A stretch of DNA of 64,000 nt. Source: Plasmopara viticola (lineage: Eukaryota > Oomycota > Peronosporomycetes > Peronosporales > Peronosporaceae). The DNA is taken from NCBI GenBank assembly GCA_001695595.3, contig MBPM02000007.1, positions 62,001-126,000 on the forward strand. The letters run 5' to 3'. Position numbers and translations under genes: made by a program. The notes beneath the pieces are model-generated. The model was given only the letters and a program-made list of their open reading frames with translations, did not search any database and was not told where the DNA came from. Shown piece by piece: positions 23,601 to 36,768 of the stretch; the stretch's first letter is position 1, and each line of letters opens with the position of its first letter.

Positions 23601-26600
23601 TACTTGGCATAAAAACGTAGAGCACTGACTCGACAAAAGACTACGGAGGTACCCCAATCCTCTCGAACTTTTTAGGGCCTTGATGATCGTATTACTTTGG
23701 AGACACCCCACATGAGATGTCGGGTGTGTCGAATTTATATTGAGGAAGTTGATAACAAACACCAACTCATACCTTCAAAGAACCGCGAACCATCTGGTAG
23801 AATTAAAGCATTAAAATTTATATGGGAATTCTCTAAATTATTGAATGTCAGATTTTTGATGGCAAAGGTCAACCCTTCGAAATGGGCGAATTGACGAAAG
23901 ACGCTAACAGTGGACTCGAGGACTATTTGTGCAACTATACGACAAATATGTGCTTTCACCTGTTCTTAACTCTATCAAGTTGGCATCAACATAATTAGCA
24001 GTATTTTGGTCGGCAATGGTGCTTTTCTGTTTAGCTGACACAAAGCTTCAGTTGAGAGGGAGGAAAAATAATAAGAATTGTGCACTAGTACCAAAACTAG
24101 TATTATCATCGATACTCAAAACTCTTTTGTTTGCGATTTTTGCACCAAAAGAAGTTGTAGTCAATGAGTTACTGGTTGTCGAACAATACTATGAGCCTGC
24201 TTATCAATTGTAGACTGAAACTTTGAGACCTATAGACCCGCGGCTATTCTGTGCCAAGAGACCAGAAAGCGACAATCTAACACATAAAATGAATGAGGAT
24301 CCCTATCACTTTGGGATCAAATCACCAAATCTGTAGATAAATGTCTGCAACTCATAGGTAGTAAAAGAAAAATGCAGATAAAGACAGTCAGAAAATTATC
24401 GCATCATTTGAGACAGGCGACGAATTGCTATTGCTGCAGAGTAAGTGTATGCACATTTTGACCAAGTAAAATTGCGTCACGATGTTAAGGTATTTGAAAA
24501 TGCACAAACGCATGCTTGGTGCCTAAACTCAATAGGCTCCTCCTAACTCAAGAAGCGGCCATTTTTCTCCGACGATTCAGACGCACATACGACCAGTCGG
24601 CATTCTTTCGTGCCGTGCCTAAGTGAAACAACCTTCGTCCTCGGCATCCAAAATTCACGCTGAGGTATTTGGTAATGATACGGTAGCATTTTACGGCTTG
24701 TGGCGTATAGCGATAATAATTTGTCCGGCTTCCCGGGCACGCACTTAAGATTGATCGGCTTTCACTACTTCCTGAACGAAGATTTGAGAACTGTCCCATG
24801 CCGTTCTGCCAAGATAGAGCGCCAAAAGTGTTACTAACAACCTTTACCAATGACTGACTTGGATGGTGACACACGATCAACAATGAAATACAGTAATAAT
24901 CAAAATGACCACGTGACGTACAAGATACTTGTGCGTCAAAAGCCGCACAAAAGTTGCTGTCGATACTTCATCCGCCCTCATTCTTGGTATTTCAAATGGC
25001 GTTGTCTGGAAACGATACATAAAGTTCATACACATTTTGTAGAAGGGAACCAATGGAAGTTAGCAATAAAGACACGTGATTGGGTCGTAGCTTTTCCTTG
25101 ATATTAGTTACTAAAACCCAGCACCCCAACTTATATCGTGACTACATAGCTTTTCCACTAGAAGCAGAACCCACCGAAGTTGACTCGATAAGGACTATGT
25201 CGTTCACACATCAAAAATCTAGAGCAATTCGTAGATTTTAAGCAGTGTCAAACATCTAAAAGGCTAGTATAGCGAATAGATCGAGGTTAAAGTTTTCTGT
25301 AAGAGCAACTTTGCTCATGACTATACCTCGAGACGTGAGTTCAAACGGTCATTAAACGTGAAAGCTTGGCGCGCTTTCATACACAAAAAGTTGATTTGAT
25401 AAAATTTGCGCTCATGACGTAGATACTATACACTGGGTACCTTCGGCGGTCGCCATAGACACTGTCGGCAAAAGGATAAATGGCTCTATCTCATGAAAAT
25501 ATTAACTTTGTGGTTTATAATCGCCAGGTCGGTTTTTTAATCCCCTTTGATGACTGTGATTACGACAAATTGGCGAGTGCACCGCACGCTCGAATAGTCC
25601 GTCCATGATGTTATCAACATCGCAGCTATGCTTCACATGTACTATAACCCTGAACTTTTCACGTGCTAGATTTGCCGCGTTCTAATTATACATTTGACAG
25701 CCAGCTCGTTTCTTACGTAAAAGAACATCCAGTCCGATTAGCGGAGGATAAGTGTCGGACCGGAGGGAAGCGTGACCTGACTTCTAAATACCACTCATCG
25801 CTTGCGTCTATCTGTACAAATCTAATCTACAATTACTACAGACGAGGCTTCGAGATGACTATTCACCTCACACATATCACAAGATTGACATCTAATAGCA
25901 AATAAAAGCAGGCTTAAAATATCTTTGTTGGAATACGCATATAGCCGATAATCTAGTGGCGGAAAGTTCATTTTGGTTCACATAGACATTGCACAATATG
26001 TACCCAAAAAGCTGAATTGATCGTTACGCCTAAGCTCAGCCAAACGTCTTGCTGCAAAAGTTGTGCTTCTATCGAAGCTCTTAAAAAAACATGGTCATCT
26101 TATGCCGAGTACAAAACATTGAGCAGAAATCCGAATTTGCTTAAATCTGGTCAGGGGAAACGCTGATCAAACCGAGCTGAGGGGAATAGCTTTAGATGTA
26201 GCGCTTCATTTAAAATGTTGCTGCGATTCCATGGGCAACACTTCGGTAGTCATGGAAAAACAGGTCGTGATGAACGCTCTTAACGTCGGGTACTTGCGTT
26301 GGTGATATGCAAACATTAAACGAATGTTATGAAGCGATTAGAAACTAGGCAGCTGAACTGATTTGTGTGTGTTGATAGATAAGAACAATCATGAGTGAGA
26401 TCAGAGACCTGTTGGCCTACAGAGATTGCCAAGGACTTATATTTGCACTATTACTTTATCACTTGGACGCAACCATTGTGATACGTGGTTAAAAAATCAG
26501 TCTGATCGCTTCCAACAATATCGAGTGAGTATCAATTATCGAGTCATTATCACCAAACCAATCTGCATCAACAGCCCAAGCACTACAAGGGCACTATTAG

Positions 26601-28000
26601 AGATCGCGGTATTATCGGCCACGCAGGATGTATTGGCTACGCGGCCATACTTCACGTTTAAGATCAGCCATAAACAACTTCCGTATCAAATCAATTATGC
26701 TTTACGCATGCATACATCTGATCGACCCGTGCGTCAGGTAATCCTTGATTTTCTGAAGTGCTCTATCTGGCAAAAGGTCGATGTGGTTAAGCCTAGCGTC
26801 TCGGTCTTGTGCATCGCACATACCTACAAGAAAATTATTGCATTAGCTTCAGGAGAGGCTTCGGGGTGACCAATGTCCTCAAAGAATAATAAAACTTAGC
26901 GAAATGAATTAATCCAAATTTTCTCGTTCTTCTTTCGGGCTTTGGTGACAAAAAGTTTGTTTTGTTACTGAACGCAGCTTTCTCAGTATTTTGCGTCGGC
27001 CCAAGAATTTAATCTTTGCCGGGCAATGCGATCCTCTTCAGCTTAGCGTCGTTCGCTACCAAAAGCCTCTCAGACATTGAAAATATAGGTGCTTACTTCT
27101 GACCCAAACTATGTTTACACAGTAGCCGATGTACACCTGGAGTGCCTTTTAAAAAAATCTTTAAGAAAAAACTACTCCTTCGACGATCCACTAAAGCGAC
27201 CCAACTAACTCAGCAGTCAATATTCACGGGAGCAACCATAAGTTGCCTCACGACAGATACACAAGTCGGCAGCCTAACAGAAATTAGGGAACTAAATTTG
27301 TCAAAGGCTCAGGGACCCCACGTGTGATTTAGACTCACAAGTATTGCGAGCGCCGCTTCACTAAACGATTTGCAATCTTCCCATTACTTTGGTGCTAGAA
27401 TATATTCCACGACAGTAACAAGTGGGTGACTCATGTCGTCGATCTACAATGATTTATACTAAAGCCCAAGATTATGCATCTTATCCGATTGGCGAAACGC
27501 TTGCTACATCTAAATAGTAGGTAGGAGAGGCACTGATGCCCATTAAAGCGACAATGTAAAAAAAATGTTTCGGATCGGCGCGTTGATAAGTTGTTAATGT
27601 GGTACTATAGAAAGTTTGTAGTGGTATTTACAAGGTTTACAAAAAATTGGTTAGCTAGACAAGTGTACACTCTTTAGCCTGATCTGCAAGTTGTACTAGT
27701 TTTAAGTATAGAACAAAGATCAGAGACCTAAAATTGAGCGATAGGACTACAGCGGCCCTTGTGCATATCATGGCACTGTAGTTAATCTACATCTGAGTAT
27801 GATAGACACTATTTTCTGTGCCAATTTGTCTGTAGACATGCTACAAAGGCTTAGTAAAGTTGCATTCTGGCTTGGGCTCAGGGTATGCAGTACTCGGATG
27901 AACAGAGCTCTGATATGATCAACGCGTCTGAAAGGTTTTCTTTCGCTGTAGGTAGGGGCATCTAAAATAAACACTCACGAAACCTTGCGTGTCTGAGCCG
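20601..28000. other. gene desert, no supported gene
   Basis: About 7.4 kb of AT-rich DNA. The longest frame is 26426-26869 (plus, 147 codons), with no recognisable domain. Other frames are under 115 codons and lie in competing readings. Part of 26-28 kb probably belongs to the 5' half of the gypsy element whose pol is readable from 28.0 kb, but I could not recognise gag, protease or the RT N-terminus there. Confidence 0.5.
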
Positions 28001-28019
28001 TAAGTTAAGACTCTTTCAA

Positions 28020-30300
28020 GTCAGATTTCACACGTTCGACGAGTTCAATTTTGTCATTCTATATCTAGATGGCATTTTCGTTTCCTCCATAACGCAGGCT
28101 GATCACATCGACCACCTCAGAAGAGATTGTGAAGTTCTACGGGAACAACGTCCGTACGCTTATCGCCACACGTGCTCTTAGATTGCCGTTCTTATTAGAC
28201 GCACTTTACCTGGTGCAAAATGATTGTTGATACAAAAAAAAACTCGCGATCAAAAGAATGGCCTCACCACACCGCACAATGTAGCTGATTAGCTTGTTGT
28301 CTCGGACTAGCTGCTTATTATTAACATTACATTTGTGATGTTGCTAGATATGCATGATCATTGAGTAACTTTACAAAGAAAGATGTCGAATAGTGCTGGG
28401 TCCGGATCAAGATAACCCTTTTTGAGCTTGAAGTTGGCTTTGCAACAAGCCCTGTTCCAAATGCAACTCGATTTCTCCAACAGATGTTTAGCAACCACGG
28501 ACGCATCTAGTTGTTGTGTCTGCTCAGTGCTATCTCAAAGATTTGAAATCCGAATCCGTTTTACTCGAATTTCTTTTAGGCAATACGAGATAAATTTGCG
28601 ACCGCACGAGAAGCAATCACTTGGCATCAAGTCGGTGCTGAAAAAATGGCAACAGTAAATTCGTGGTCGACCATTTGGTGTCTATACGGACAATTCTGCA
28701 TGGTGATGAATGTTGCATCACCTGAAAGCCTCACCAAATTTGGCGCAATTCCTTACATCCTTCTCTCAGTTTGCTTTTGTGCTTCATGTGATAGGTGTGC
28801 AGGCGGATCATGGTGCGGGTGCAAAAGTATTGTCGCCATTAGGGCATATAATCGACAATTTGTGTTTTAACATTGGAGCTCCATCAAGACGTTCCTTTTT
28901 GCATGGCATCAGGGTTGCGTGACTTGCACGGAGTCGTGGCTTACGTAATTCTCGACGATGAAGACTTAGAGAGGAAAGCTTCCTTATCGAAAGGTGTCAT
29001 TTTACTTGACGTCCATTACAAATCAAGGTCGCACTTTTGGAAATGTACTGCTTTATCTTCAAACCGATTACAACGTCAAGTAGTTGTGTGTACCGAGCGA
29101 TGGCAATTTGCGCTAAGGTTTCATCAGTGAGCAAAATGATGGACCAGTGCCTGCTCATCCTGGACACATTTTGAAGTTGCGCGATGATATTGTGCCAAGA
29201 TTAGATCAAAGCATTTATGAGAACGATTCTTCATGTGAAACATGTATGCGATAAGGGTAACATTGATGTCGATGCCCATGCCGCGCAAATGTTGAGAAGT
29301 TGTTTCAATGAACGTTTTTGTGGTAATGCCAGTTTCGAATGAATATGACGCAATCTCAACGGTCGCAAACAAGTTGTCAAAGCGCACAAGAAGCAATCCA
29401 GTTCAAACCAAGGCTGGTGCTGAAGAAGTCACCAGGTCATTTTTAGACGGAGTCACAGAATGTCCTAGACATCATCAAAGACAGAGATTCGAACTTCACA
29501 TCAAAGTAAAACTGCTGATGAGTCAAATGGAAGCCAAGCTGAGTATGTCAATAGCTCGTCGAGCTTATAGCGACGGACAAACACAACGTCAAAATTCGAT
29601 TAAAAAAATGAATTGAGCTGTATGGTTTCGTATCAGGGCAATGACCGGGCAAATAATTAAAGTGCCATTGAGTATGCGCATGCATCACTTATCGATTGTT
29701 CGATAAAGTTCTCGCTATTTGCGATCGACACAGGAAGACGACAAAGGTTGAAAAGCCGGACAGATCGCTCAAGCTCAACACGGAAAGTTCAATTTATACT
29801 AAGGTTTTTTGTGGGTATACGCAAGAAATTGGTTTAGCATGCACAAAAGAACTTATGAAAGACAGAAGCGGTATTACGACAAGAAGCGAGTTGAAGTCGA
29901 GTTTACAGAAGGACATTTGGTTCTCTTAGATACCAAGAGCCATTCATTGATAATCGCCGCAGAAGGTGCGGAAAACAAGAAAAGTGAGCTGGTTGCGAAA
30001 CATTTCGGATCGATTCGCATAAACAATATGATCAACAACAATGTTTCATAGCTGGAATTGTCTGCGAACTTGTCGCGACTACTTCCGACGTGCCAACTTC
30101 AACCAAGTTTAGAGCTCGACCTACGCCGAAAGCCGCATCAATTATTTTCGATGAAGAGACTCGTGAAAAGACGTACATCGTGTAGAGACTGTAAGAGTTA
30201 CAAAAGGTGCAATCTAGAGGCAAGTGGAAACGTAAGAAGAGACATAGCATGTCTCGCATAGGGCGGACTTGGTGAGATTTTTGCGGACCGCCAGCCTAAA
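28020..30300 (+). mobile_element. Ty3/gypsy chromovirus pol relic: RT, RNase H, integrase, chromodomain
   Basis: The best preserved gypsy relic, read over several frames. The RT has F-D-E-F-N-F-V-I-L-Y-L-D-G at 28038-28073; the second catalytic Asp of Y-L-D-D is now Gly (codon 28071-28073), which kills activity. The connection segment L-G-L-A-A-Y-Y is near 28305, then F-T-K-K-D-V-E near 28370. RNase H pieces run 28422-28860 (T-D-A-S, H-E-K-Q, V-Y-T-D-N). The integrase end of core is near 29560 (D-G-Q-T-Q-R). The integrase C-terminal domain is at 29809-30051 (Y-Y-D-K-K-R, G-H-L-V-L-L-D-T). A chromodomain piece from about 30140 (D-E-E-T-R-E-K-T-Y-I-V) identifies it as a chromovirus. Stops and frameshifts occur throughout. 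It was an autonomous LTR retrotransposon and is now inert. Confidence 0.8.
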
Positions 30301-31718
30301 GTCAAGTTTGGGGGATGTCGCAATTCCTGCATGACTTACTTAAGTTTGTCTGGAAGCGGTTGACGTTAGCGTCAACGCGACCGTGATTGACTGAACGATT
30401 CGGTCAATGGATGATGCATATTAAGGTATTAAGTTAGCTGCATATGACGTATATACATTCGGTCCAAAAATAAGATAGCCAATTGAAGGACAGAAAATAG
30501 GAGTTGGCTTAAAGGTAGCACAAACTAATTCCCAAACGCAATTTGCCAACTCCATAACGCCTGATGCTAAACGCTATTTTGATGATGACAATCACCGTAT
30601 TCGCTAGCGTTGGAAGTGCTATTCCACGATAATAACTTCTTTGGAGGCCACTGCGGAAACAATTCACCCGGGAGAATAATGTTGTGGAGCTCCATGGTGA
30701 TCGACGTAGCCTTTGGGATGAGCCGTCAAGCACGAACTTGTAATTTGCCCGCAAATATAAAGCATGAAGGGCAAATGTTCAGGCGTGCCTGCAACCCGAG
30801 CTTGTGTGCCGAAATTATTGCTTATATGTTCTGACTCATCGAAACAAGCTTTAAAATGAAGAATGACTACAGAGTGCACTGATCGCTCGTGAGCAAACAG
30901 TGTGTGATGCATGAATTCGCAAGTTTGTGGCTCAAGTAAGGGCAACGTTGCTCGATGAGCCCTTTGAATTACTTGCGAGCCACATACTTAAATGCAGAGT
31001 TTTGGACATTACTGATGGTAGTACCCATCTTTTTTCTCTTCAGATACCGATGTTTGCAAATTGTAACCGATCAAAAAGCGTGTACTAGTTTACTTCACGC
31101 AATGGTGATCGGCGCGAGGCACAAGAGTGATTTATACGTGCCCAATTCAACATGCAACGGTGCAATGTATTTCCGCTAGCGATCCGTGCGATACTCAATC
31201 ACTGTAAGCGTGGCTTATGGCTTTGAAATCTTGGCATAAGTTTGCTCTCAGCATTCTACAAGGTGTAAACGTTTAGTCTACTAGAAGGATGTCTGCAGCT
31301 AATCACGTTTGTTAAGTAGGCTATTGAGGAGCGGCAATTATTTGAACGGTGATGCCTGATTGACAAAAAATTCCAGTGGATTTTTCTGACCTATGTAAAT
31401 TAAAAAAATTCAATTTCTTTATCAAAAGAGCGTGTAACGCGGTTACACGACGACACACTAGCTAATAGAGATTTCATACGTGTGCAATAAGGCGTGTTAT
31501 ATTTTAAATATCAATAAGAAAGCAGCTGAGGAGTTAAACGGAAAGCAGTCAAGGTCAAATGACCACGATTTTGGAAAAAATAGTGTGTTTGATAGCGATT
31601 TGAAAATTGACACAAAAAAGATATTATAGATAATGTTCGATAAGATTGAGGTTTAATCCTGAAGTGCAAGAGATCTACATTCAGCATTAGTATTACGACT
31701 AGTACCAAGTCTTGTAGT
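30301..31718. other. no recognisable gene
   Basis: Follows the gypsy chromodomain piece. Short frames on both strands at 30509-31179 show no domain. The region may be the retroelement 3' untranslated part leading to the LTR-like sequence at 31719. Confidence 0.4.
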
Positions 31719-31825
31719 CAGGCAGATAGCGATCTGCAACTCGTATTAGTGCTTAGTTTACAGCAAAGGTGAGACGCCTAAATTTACGTCCCCTTTAAGC
31801 AGTAAGCTACGCCACCCTGGTAGCA
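31719..31825 (+). repeat. LTR-like repeat piece, copy B
   Basis: Copy of the sequence at 1448-1550, with 25 of 29 bases identical over 31719-31747 and patchy similarity after. It lies about 1.4 kb downstream of the gypsy pol/chromodomain relic on the same strand, where a 3' LTR would be expected. Boundaries were not determined. Confidence 0.4.
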
Positions 31826-34800
31826 CGTGTCGTCAATCTGCACCCGAGTCTTTAAGATAAATCTATGACGCGGACATATGAGTACCTTACTTTCTGCAAG
31901 ACGAGCTGAATAGGCTGCCATTTCTGCTTGTCTCTGAAAGGGTGCAACACTTGGCTGCACAATGATACGACCAACGCAATTCTGATGGCGATCTTAGACT
32001 ATAAATTATCTCTGTTGAAGCAAAATCACCTCGATATGGCGGAGATCGCTGCGTTAATGGCGTCGGCGCCTACAGCAGATTCCACATCCTAAAGCTGCTC
32101 GAGGAGAGCGTGAGATAAATGAAGGAAAAATTTTCTGCTTCGAATTTGAAAAGTTGAAGTGGCTGTGAAGTCATTCTTGTTCCTAGCGTTGCAACAATGA
32201 GTGAATCGTATTCGAAATTGGTGAGAACCACGCGTAAAGCATACTCTGGTTGTGGCCGCGCTCTCTTTTGGGTTGAGGTAAAGCGTCAGCTGACGCAATG
32301 TTCCTGCTGCCTAAGCATATGGTCCGCTTACTGTCACGTCACCTAACAAGTAAATAAAGCAAGATGACACTTGCGAATTTATTCCGAGCATCACGAGCTT
32401 TTTAGGCCAAAATGGCCAGTAAACCTCTCGTAAAAAAAGACCGTAATCAGTTTTTAGTGGACAGACTGTGCACGAACGCGGACTATAATAAGGTGTTTCG
32501 CATACGTTGAATCTCTTCAAAAATGGCGTTTGATTGTGAGTTCAATTTACGACGGCACGGGTGGAAGGGACACGCAGCGCTAGAGATTATCGAGCATCCG
32601 GCCTCATTGCTCTCAGCTACGCTGATAAAGGGGAATAGATCTTTGAGCTGCAAGTCAGCATTCGTCTATGCTTTTCATGAGGTGATAAAACATACTTTTT
32701 TCTATGGAATATTTTCAGCGTCGAATTTTAATGTTAACAGAGCCAAAAAATCTAGTCATCTGGCCTGAAAAGAATTAGCCGCAAAAGTTAATTTCTTGCT
32801 TACTAGAAATGAGACTAAGAAAAGCTTGACTTACTCGTTGTCAAGGCAACTCTGAAAATCGTAATCAAAGAACAACCAAATCCGAAGCGCCAAAAAACAT
32901 TTTTTGACGTTTCACAACCGCTCTTAATGCTTAGCAGCAGCAAAAATTGGTGAATTTAGGATCCTGGTTAGTCTAATCGTGAATATTCTGGACTTTGCTG
33001 ATTAGTCTTGGTCGTGCACTCGCCATATGAACTATATTAGGGCTGGAGCACCGTTAGCTCTTATTTGTCAGAATTTAAAATAAGCTATGTACTTTCGTTG
33101 AGATGAACATTAATGGTACTGAGGACAAAACTTCGACGGTAAATCGACACGTAAGCCACTAAGCAGTGCTTATCTTACACATCAAGTGCAGCATGTCATG
33201 AGTGACATGATTATTGTGCGGCCAAGGTATAGAAGACAAGGCCGTGTCGATGCAACTTGAGTGACTCGTAAATTGCCAAGCAATGTCCGCTGTAGACGCG
33301 TATGTGCTGTTCACTGCAGACAGCGTTTGCTGTATGTCTTACGTAATATATTCAACCCAAAGTCGGGAAATCCGAGGTGCTGTAGATCGGCACCTGATTG
33401 GCACAGCTCTTGGCCAGGGTGTGGAGAAGCGAGCGCAAAGGTGACGACTGAAAAGAGTAAAGACCGCAGCGATAGGCTTGGAACGAAGGAAAATGAACAG
33501 AGGGGACTTGTGTGGTGTCGCAAGTGTAGGCTTTTTCTAAGCAAGTGCGCAGTCGAAGGTTGATTGAGAAGTATGCTGTGTACTGCTATATATGACACAG
33601 GAAACGCCAGTGTTGATGTCAGTGTATCAATGAATGGTCGTGTAAACAAAACCTAAAACGTCTCTTCAGGATCGTTCAATTTCTAACGTGAAGACAGCGA
33701 CGCATGCTGTTCACCGAGCGGCACAGAAGATCTCATATTGCACAAGACGTACATGTCTCAGGTTTTACAAATAGAGCTGAACAAGCTGTCTCATATAATT
33801 GGTCCTGAAAAGGGGAGGATTACATCTAATTGCACAGGAGCCTGAAACCATCAGAGCGCATCTGATGGCGCTCTCCAGCAATAAGAGCGCTCTGTTGGAG
33901 CATTTCTAAGAAGTTATGAGAAAATGTCAGCGTCAAACGTCTAGAAACCGCTCATGATGAGCGTGAAGACCTTGATAGGTAAAAAAAAAGAGTTAGTACA
34001 TTTCCTGCTCCGGATCAGAGGTCAACGTACCCATGAAACTGCTTTGCTGTGACTGGAGCAGCACAGAGTGGTCCTGTCCGTCCCAAAGCTCAACGAGAGC
34101 ATATATAGATGTACTTGATGTAGAATTGGGGCTGAGGCGGCTTTCTCCACCTGACACGCTTGCTAGCAACTCGCCGGAGGGTAAGAAGGAACTTGTGACC
34201 TTTGTCCAAGAGATTAGGGTCTTCAGGCTTAATAACAAAGAGCCCTCTATGAAAAGAGGCTTTATTTATTGTATTTGCGAACAGAATGTACACGAATACG
34301 CCGGACGGGCGTTCGCGTGTGCACCCGACCTCTTTTGGGAGGTGTTCAAAGTGACAATTAAAGCCGATATCAACTCTGAGTAAGATGAGGCTCACCGAGC
34401 CTAAGATCATATGTCAGCCTTTTTCCCATCAACATCAAATACGCTGATAGGGAGATCGCTGAGCTGCCAAGAGACATACAAATATCCGTTGGTGTTGTGT
34501 ATGTAGCGATACTTGCTTTTTGCGATATGAGTGTCTTTTGTTCCAGACATAAAAAAACAGTTAACTATCTAACAAGTAGAATCAGGGATAATTGCAGTAT
34601 CCCAGTAAGTGCGGGGGATGCCTACGGTTAAAATTTTTAGTCTTGTAGGTTCTCAGAGTGACGATAAACTAAATTCGGTATCTTACCCCCATGTGCTGTT
34701 AGACTCCAGGGGATAGGTGGAAGCTTTGATGCGGCTTCGACATGGCTCGGCTTCAAAGCGTATTGAGATCTTCGCCACAAATTGTGTATGTGAGTCTGAC

Positions 34801-36334
34801 ATGCTAGCTTATGAAGCAAAAAAGAGGATTTTAAGTAAATCAAGCTTAAATTATCGTGTTGACTTTTGGGCATTGTACATTACGCTCAATGGTCAATTGT
34901 TAGAGGAAGCCAGCCATATGCTGAAGCTTGGCGAACACAAGCCGGTGTGTCAGGATCAAGGAAGCCACATACCTGGTTTCCTCGACCCTTTAAATCTGAT
35001 TGTGCTGTACATTATTGATTTGAAGCCCGGATTCAAGGAATGATGTCACATTGGGTATGTCATGGCTGGATAGTCACAATTTTTCGGTCGTTTGCAGATT
35101 TGATATTGTTGGTGTCACGCAAGTGTAGTCATAAATCCACATCTGCAAGGTAGAAAACACTCCACCAAGCGGTCACTGGATCAAGTCAGTCAATGTGGTC
35201 GACCTTGAACGGTCAAAAATGGGCGTTAATGATGGTAAAAGCGGATATTCGAACTTGATGCGGCACGCATGGTGTATTTGAAAGCGGTATTTGTTGGAAA
35301 TTGGTGATGGTATGGTTGACGCTAAACCAAGATGGCCTAGTCACTGCACGTAAAGTGACACTAGTTACACTAAGTCATTCTCGTAAGACACAACACTTGC
35401 TGCCTTCTAATAGGGATATAATTGTTAAAAGTCAAGGTAAAACCGGCGAGGTTTTACCACTGTGCGTGGAGCGACACGTGAAGCCCCTGTAGACGAGAGC
35501 ACTATCTTCATCCCGTGATTAGCGTGACTGGTTTGAGTTCAAACATCTAAGTAAGGTCTGACGATATCCGCAATATCCGACAGATACACGACAGCCCTAG
35601 CTGTATGTCATGCAAGCTATGGCTACTTGTAGGCCAAGCTGTCAAGGGCTAAATTCTTAAAATGTACTTGTCGTGGCACGTAACCCAATTAAAACGCTGG
35701 CTTTGGACAGCACTTGCTGTATGATCGGCGTAACATAGTCGGCCTGATAGCACAATATATACAGTGTTGTCCTTGTGATGCATGTAAAGCAGCATATGTA
35801 TCAGCCAATGATTACAGCTCTTTGCCGACTATTAATGTAGACTTGAGTTTATCGTGTCAGCACAATTTCGACACGGATCGTCTTTTCGAGATCATTGATC
35901 TCTCAAAAAAAAAGACAGGGATGCGTAACGTTTGTTAAGTAGCGAATGGAGTCTCGTCTTGAACGTGAATACATAAATGGAGATATCATTTGGTTATATA
36001 CCTTTAGAAAGGGATGGATGCAGGTAAGGCAAGCTATAAACCTTTTTTTCAGTCAATGATTTGCTTGAGCTGGACAGAGTACCCATGGCAGAGCTTTAAG
36101 AGGCTTGCAAGGCCGACCACATAGCCGGATATGTGTCTTACAATCTGAAGAAGAGACTTACCTTTTATCGCAACTGATTGAGGGGGCGCTCAGTTTTCTG
36201 GTTTGTGCGCTATATCTATTGATATAGGTCATCTCTCTTCGCCTGTGATTGGCTGTAGTAAGTGATTAAGGCTGAAGACTTACTTTGAATTGACCACGGA
36301 CTGGCACTGTAGCCCGCCCTGCACTCGTAATTAC
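31826..36334. other. gene desert, no supported gene
   Basis: Short frames only. Those at 33261-33563 (plus, Cys-rich end W-C-R-K-C), 34033-34383 and 34717-35043 are the longest. None gives a recognisable protein. The Cys pair near 33530 is reminiscent of the terminal zinc finger of DDE transposases, but there is no transposase core to support this. Confidence 0.45.
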
Positions 36335-36546
36335 TCACATGTCATCACTCAGGATTAGCTTTCCCGTATCTTTAAGCGAGAGCAAAACCTCTACTTCAAT
36401 TTTTTTATGTTTTGGGGTGGCGTCTAAGCCAAATTCCCAAAAACCTGGATCCAGGCATTTCAAGTCGTCCACGTCCTCGTCTTCAATGCACTTCTCCAAC
36501 CGAGTCCTGCCATCTTCAAGAAGGAGCTTTTTACCCCTCTTCTATA
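36335..36546 (-). pseudogene. coding-like fragment, function unknown
   Basis: Minus-strand frame open from about 36546 to a stop at 36335, ending D-T-G-K-L-I-L-S-D-D-M. Composition is clearly protein-like: acidic, with E-K-C-I-E-D-E-D-V-D-D and D-P-G-F-W-E-F-G-L. It has no ATG near its 5' end. A C-A-R-C-K-G piece lies just upstream in another register, so it could be a terminal exon behind a small intron (a T-A-T-A-G acceptor-like end precedes it) or a broken gene. No family recognised. Confidence 0.35.
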
Positions 36547-36768
36547 GTGTCCGCAAGAGGGGTCGTCAGCTTTTGACCCCTTTGCATCGGGCGCAGTATT
36601 TTATTTAACCTGGTATAATGTGGCCTATCTGTCGAATGTGTCGAACAATCCGATTTGAAACACGTGTTAAAACAACTTTAATTACCAAGACCCCACCAAC
36701 TTGATGAGGCCGGCCGCGTCTTCTCGTTCGAAGTTTTTAAAAAACTCACGTGGACCACTTCCGGCAAG

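Noticed and set aside
26426..26869. 147-codon plus-strand frame, the longest in the central desert
   Set aside because: No motif, AT-driven composition, and no conserved neighbours; length is within chance for 64 kb when lacking other support.
33261..33563. W-C-R-K-C end resembling a DDE transposase zinc finger
   Set aside because: No second Cys/His pair in the right spacing and no transposase core nearby.
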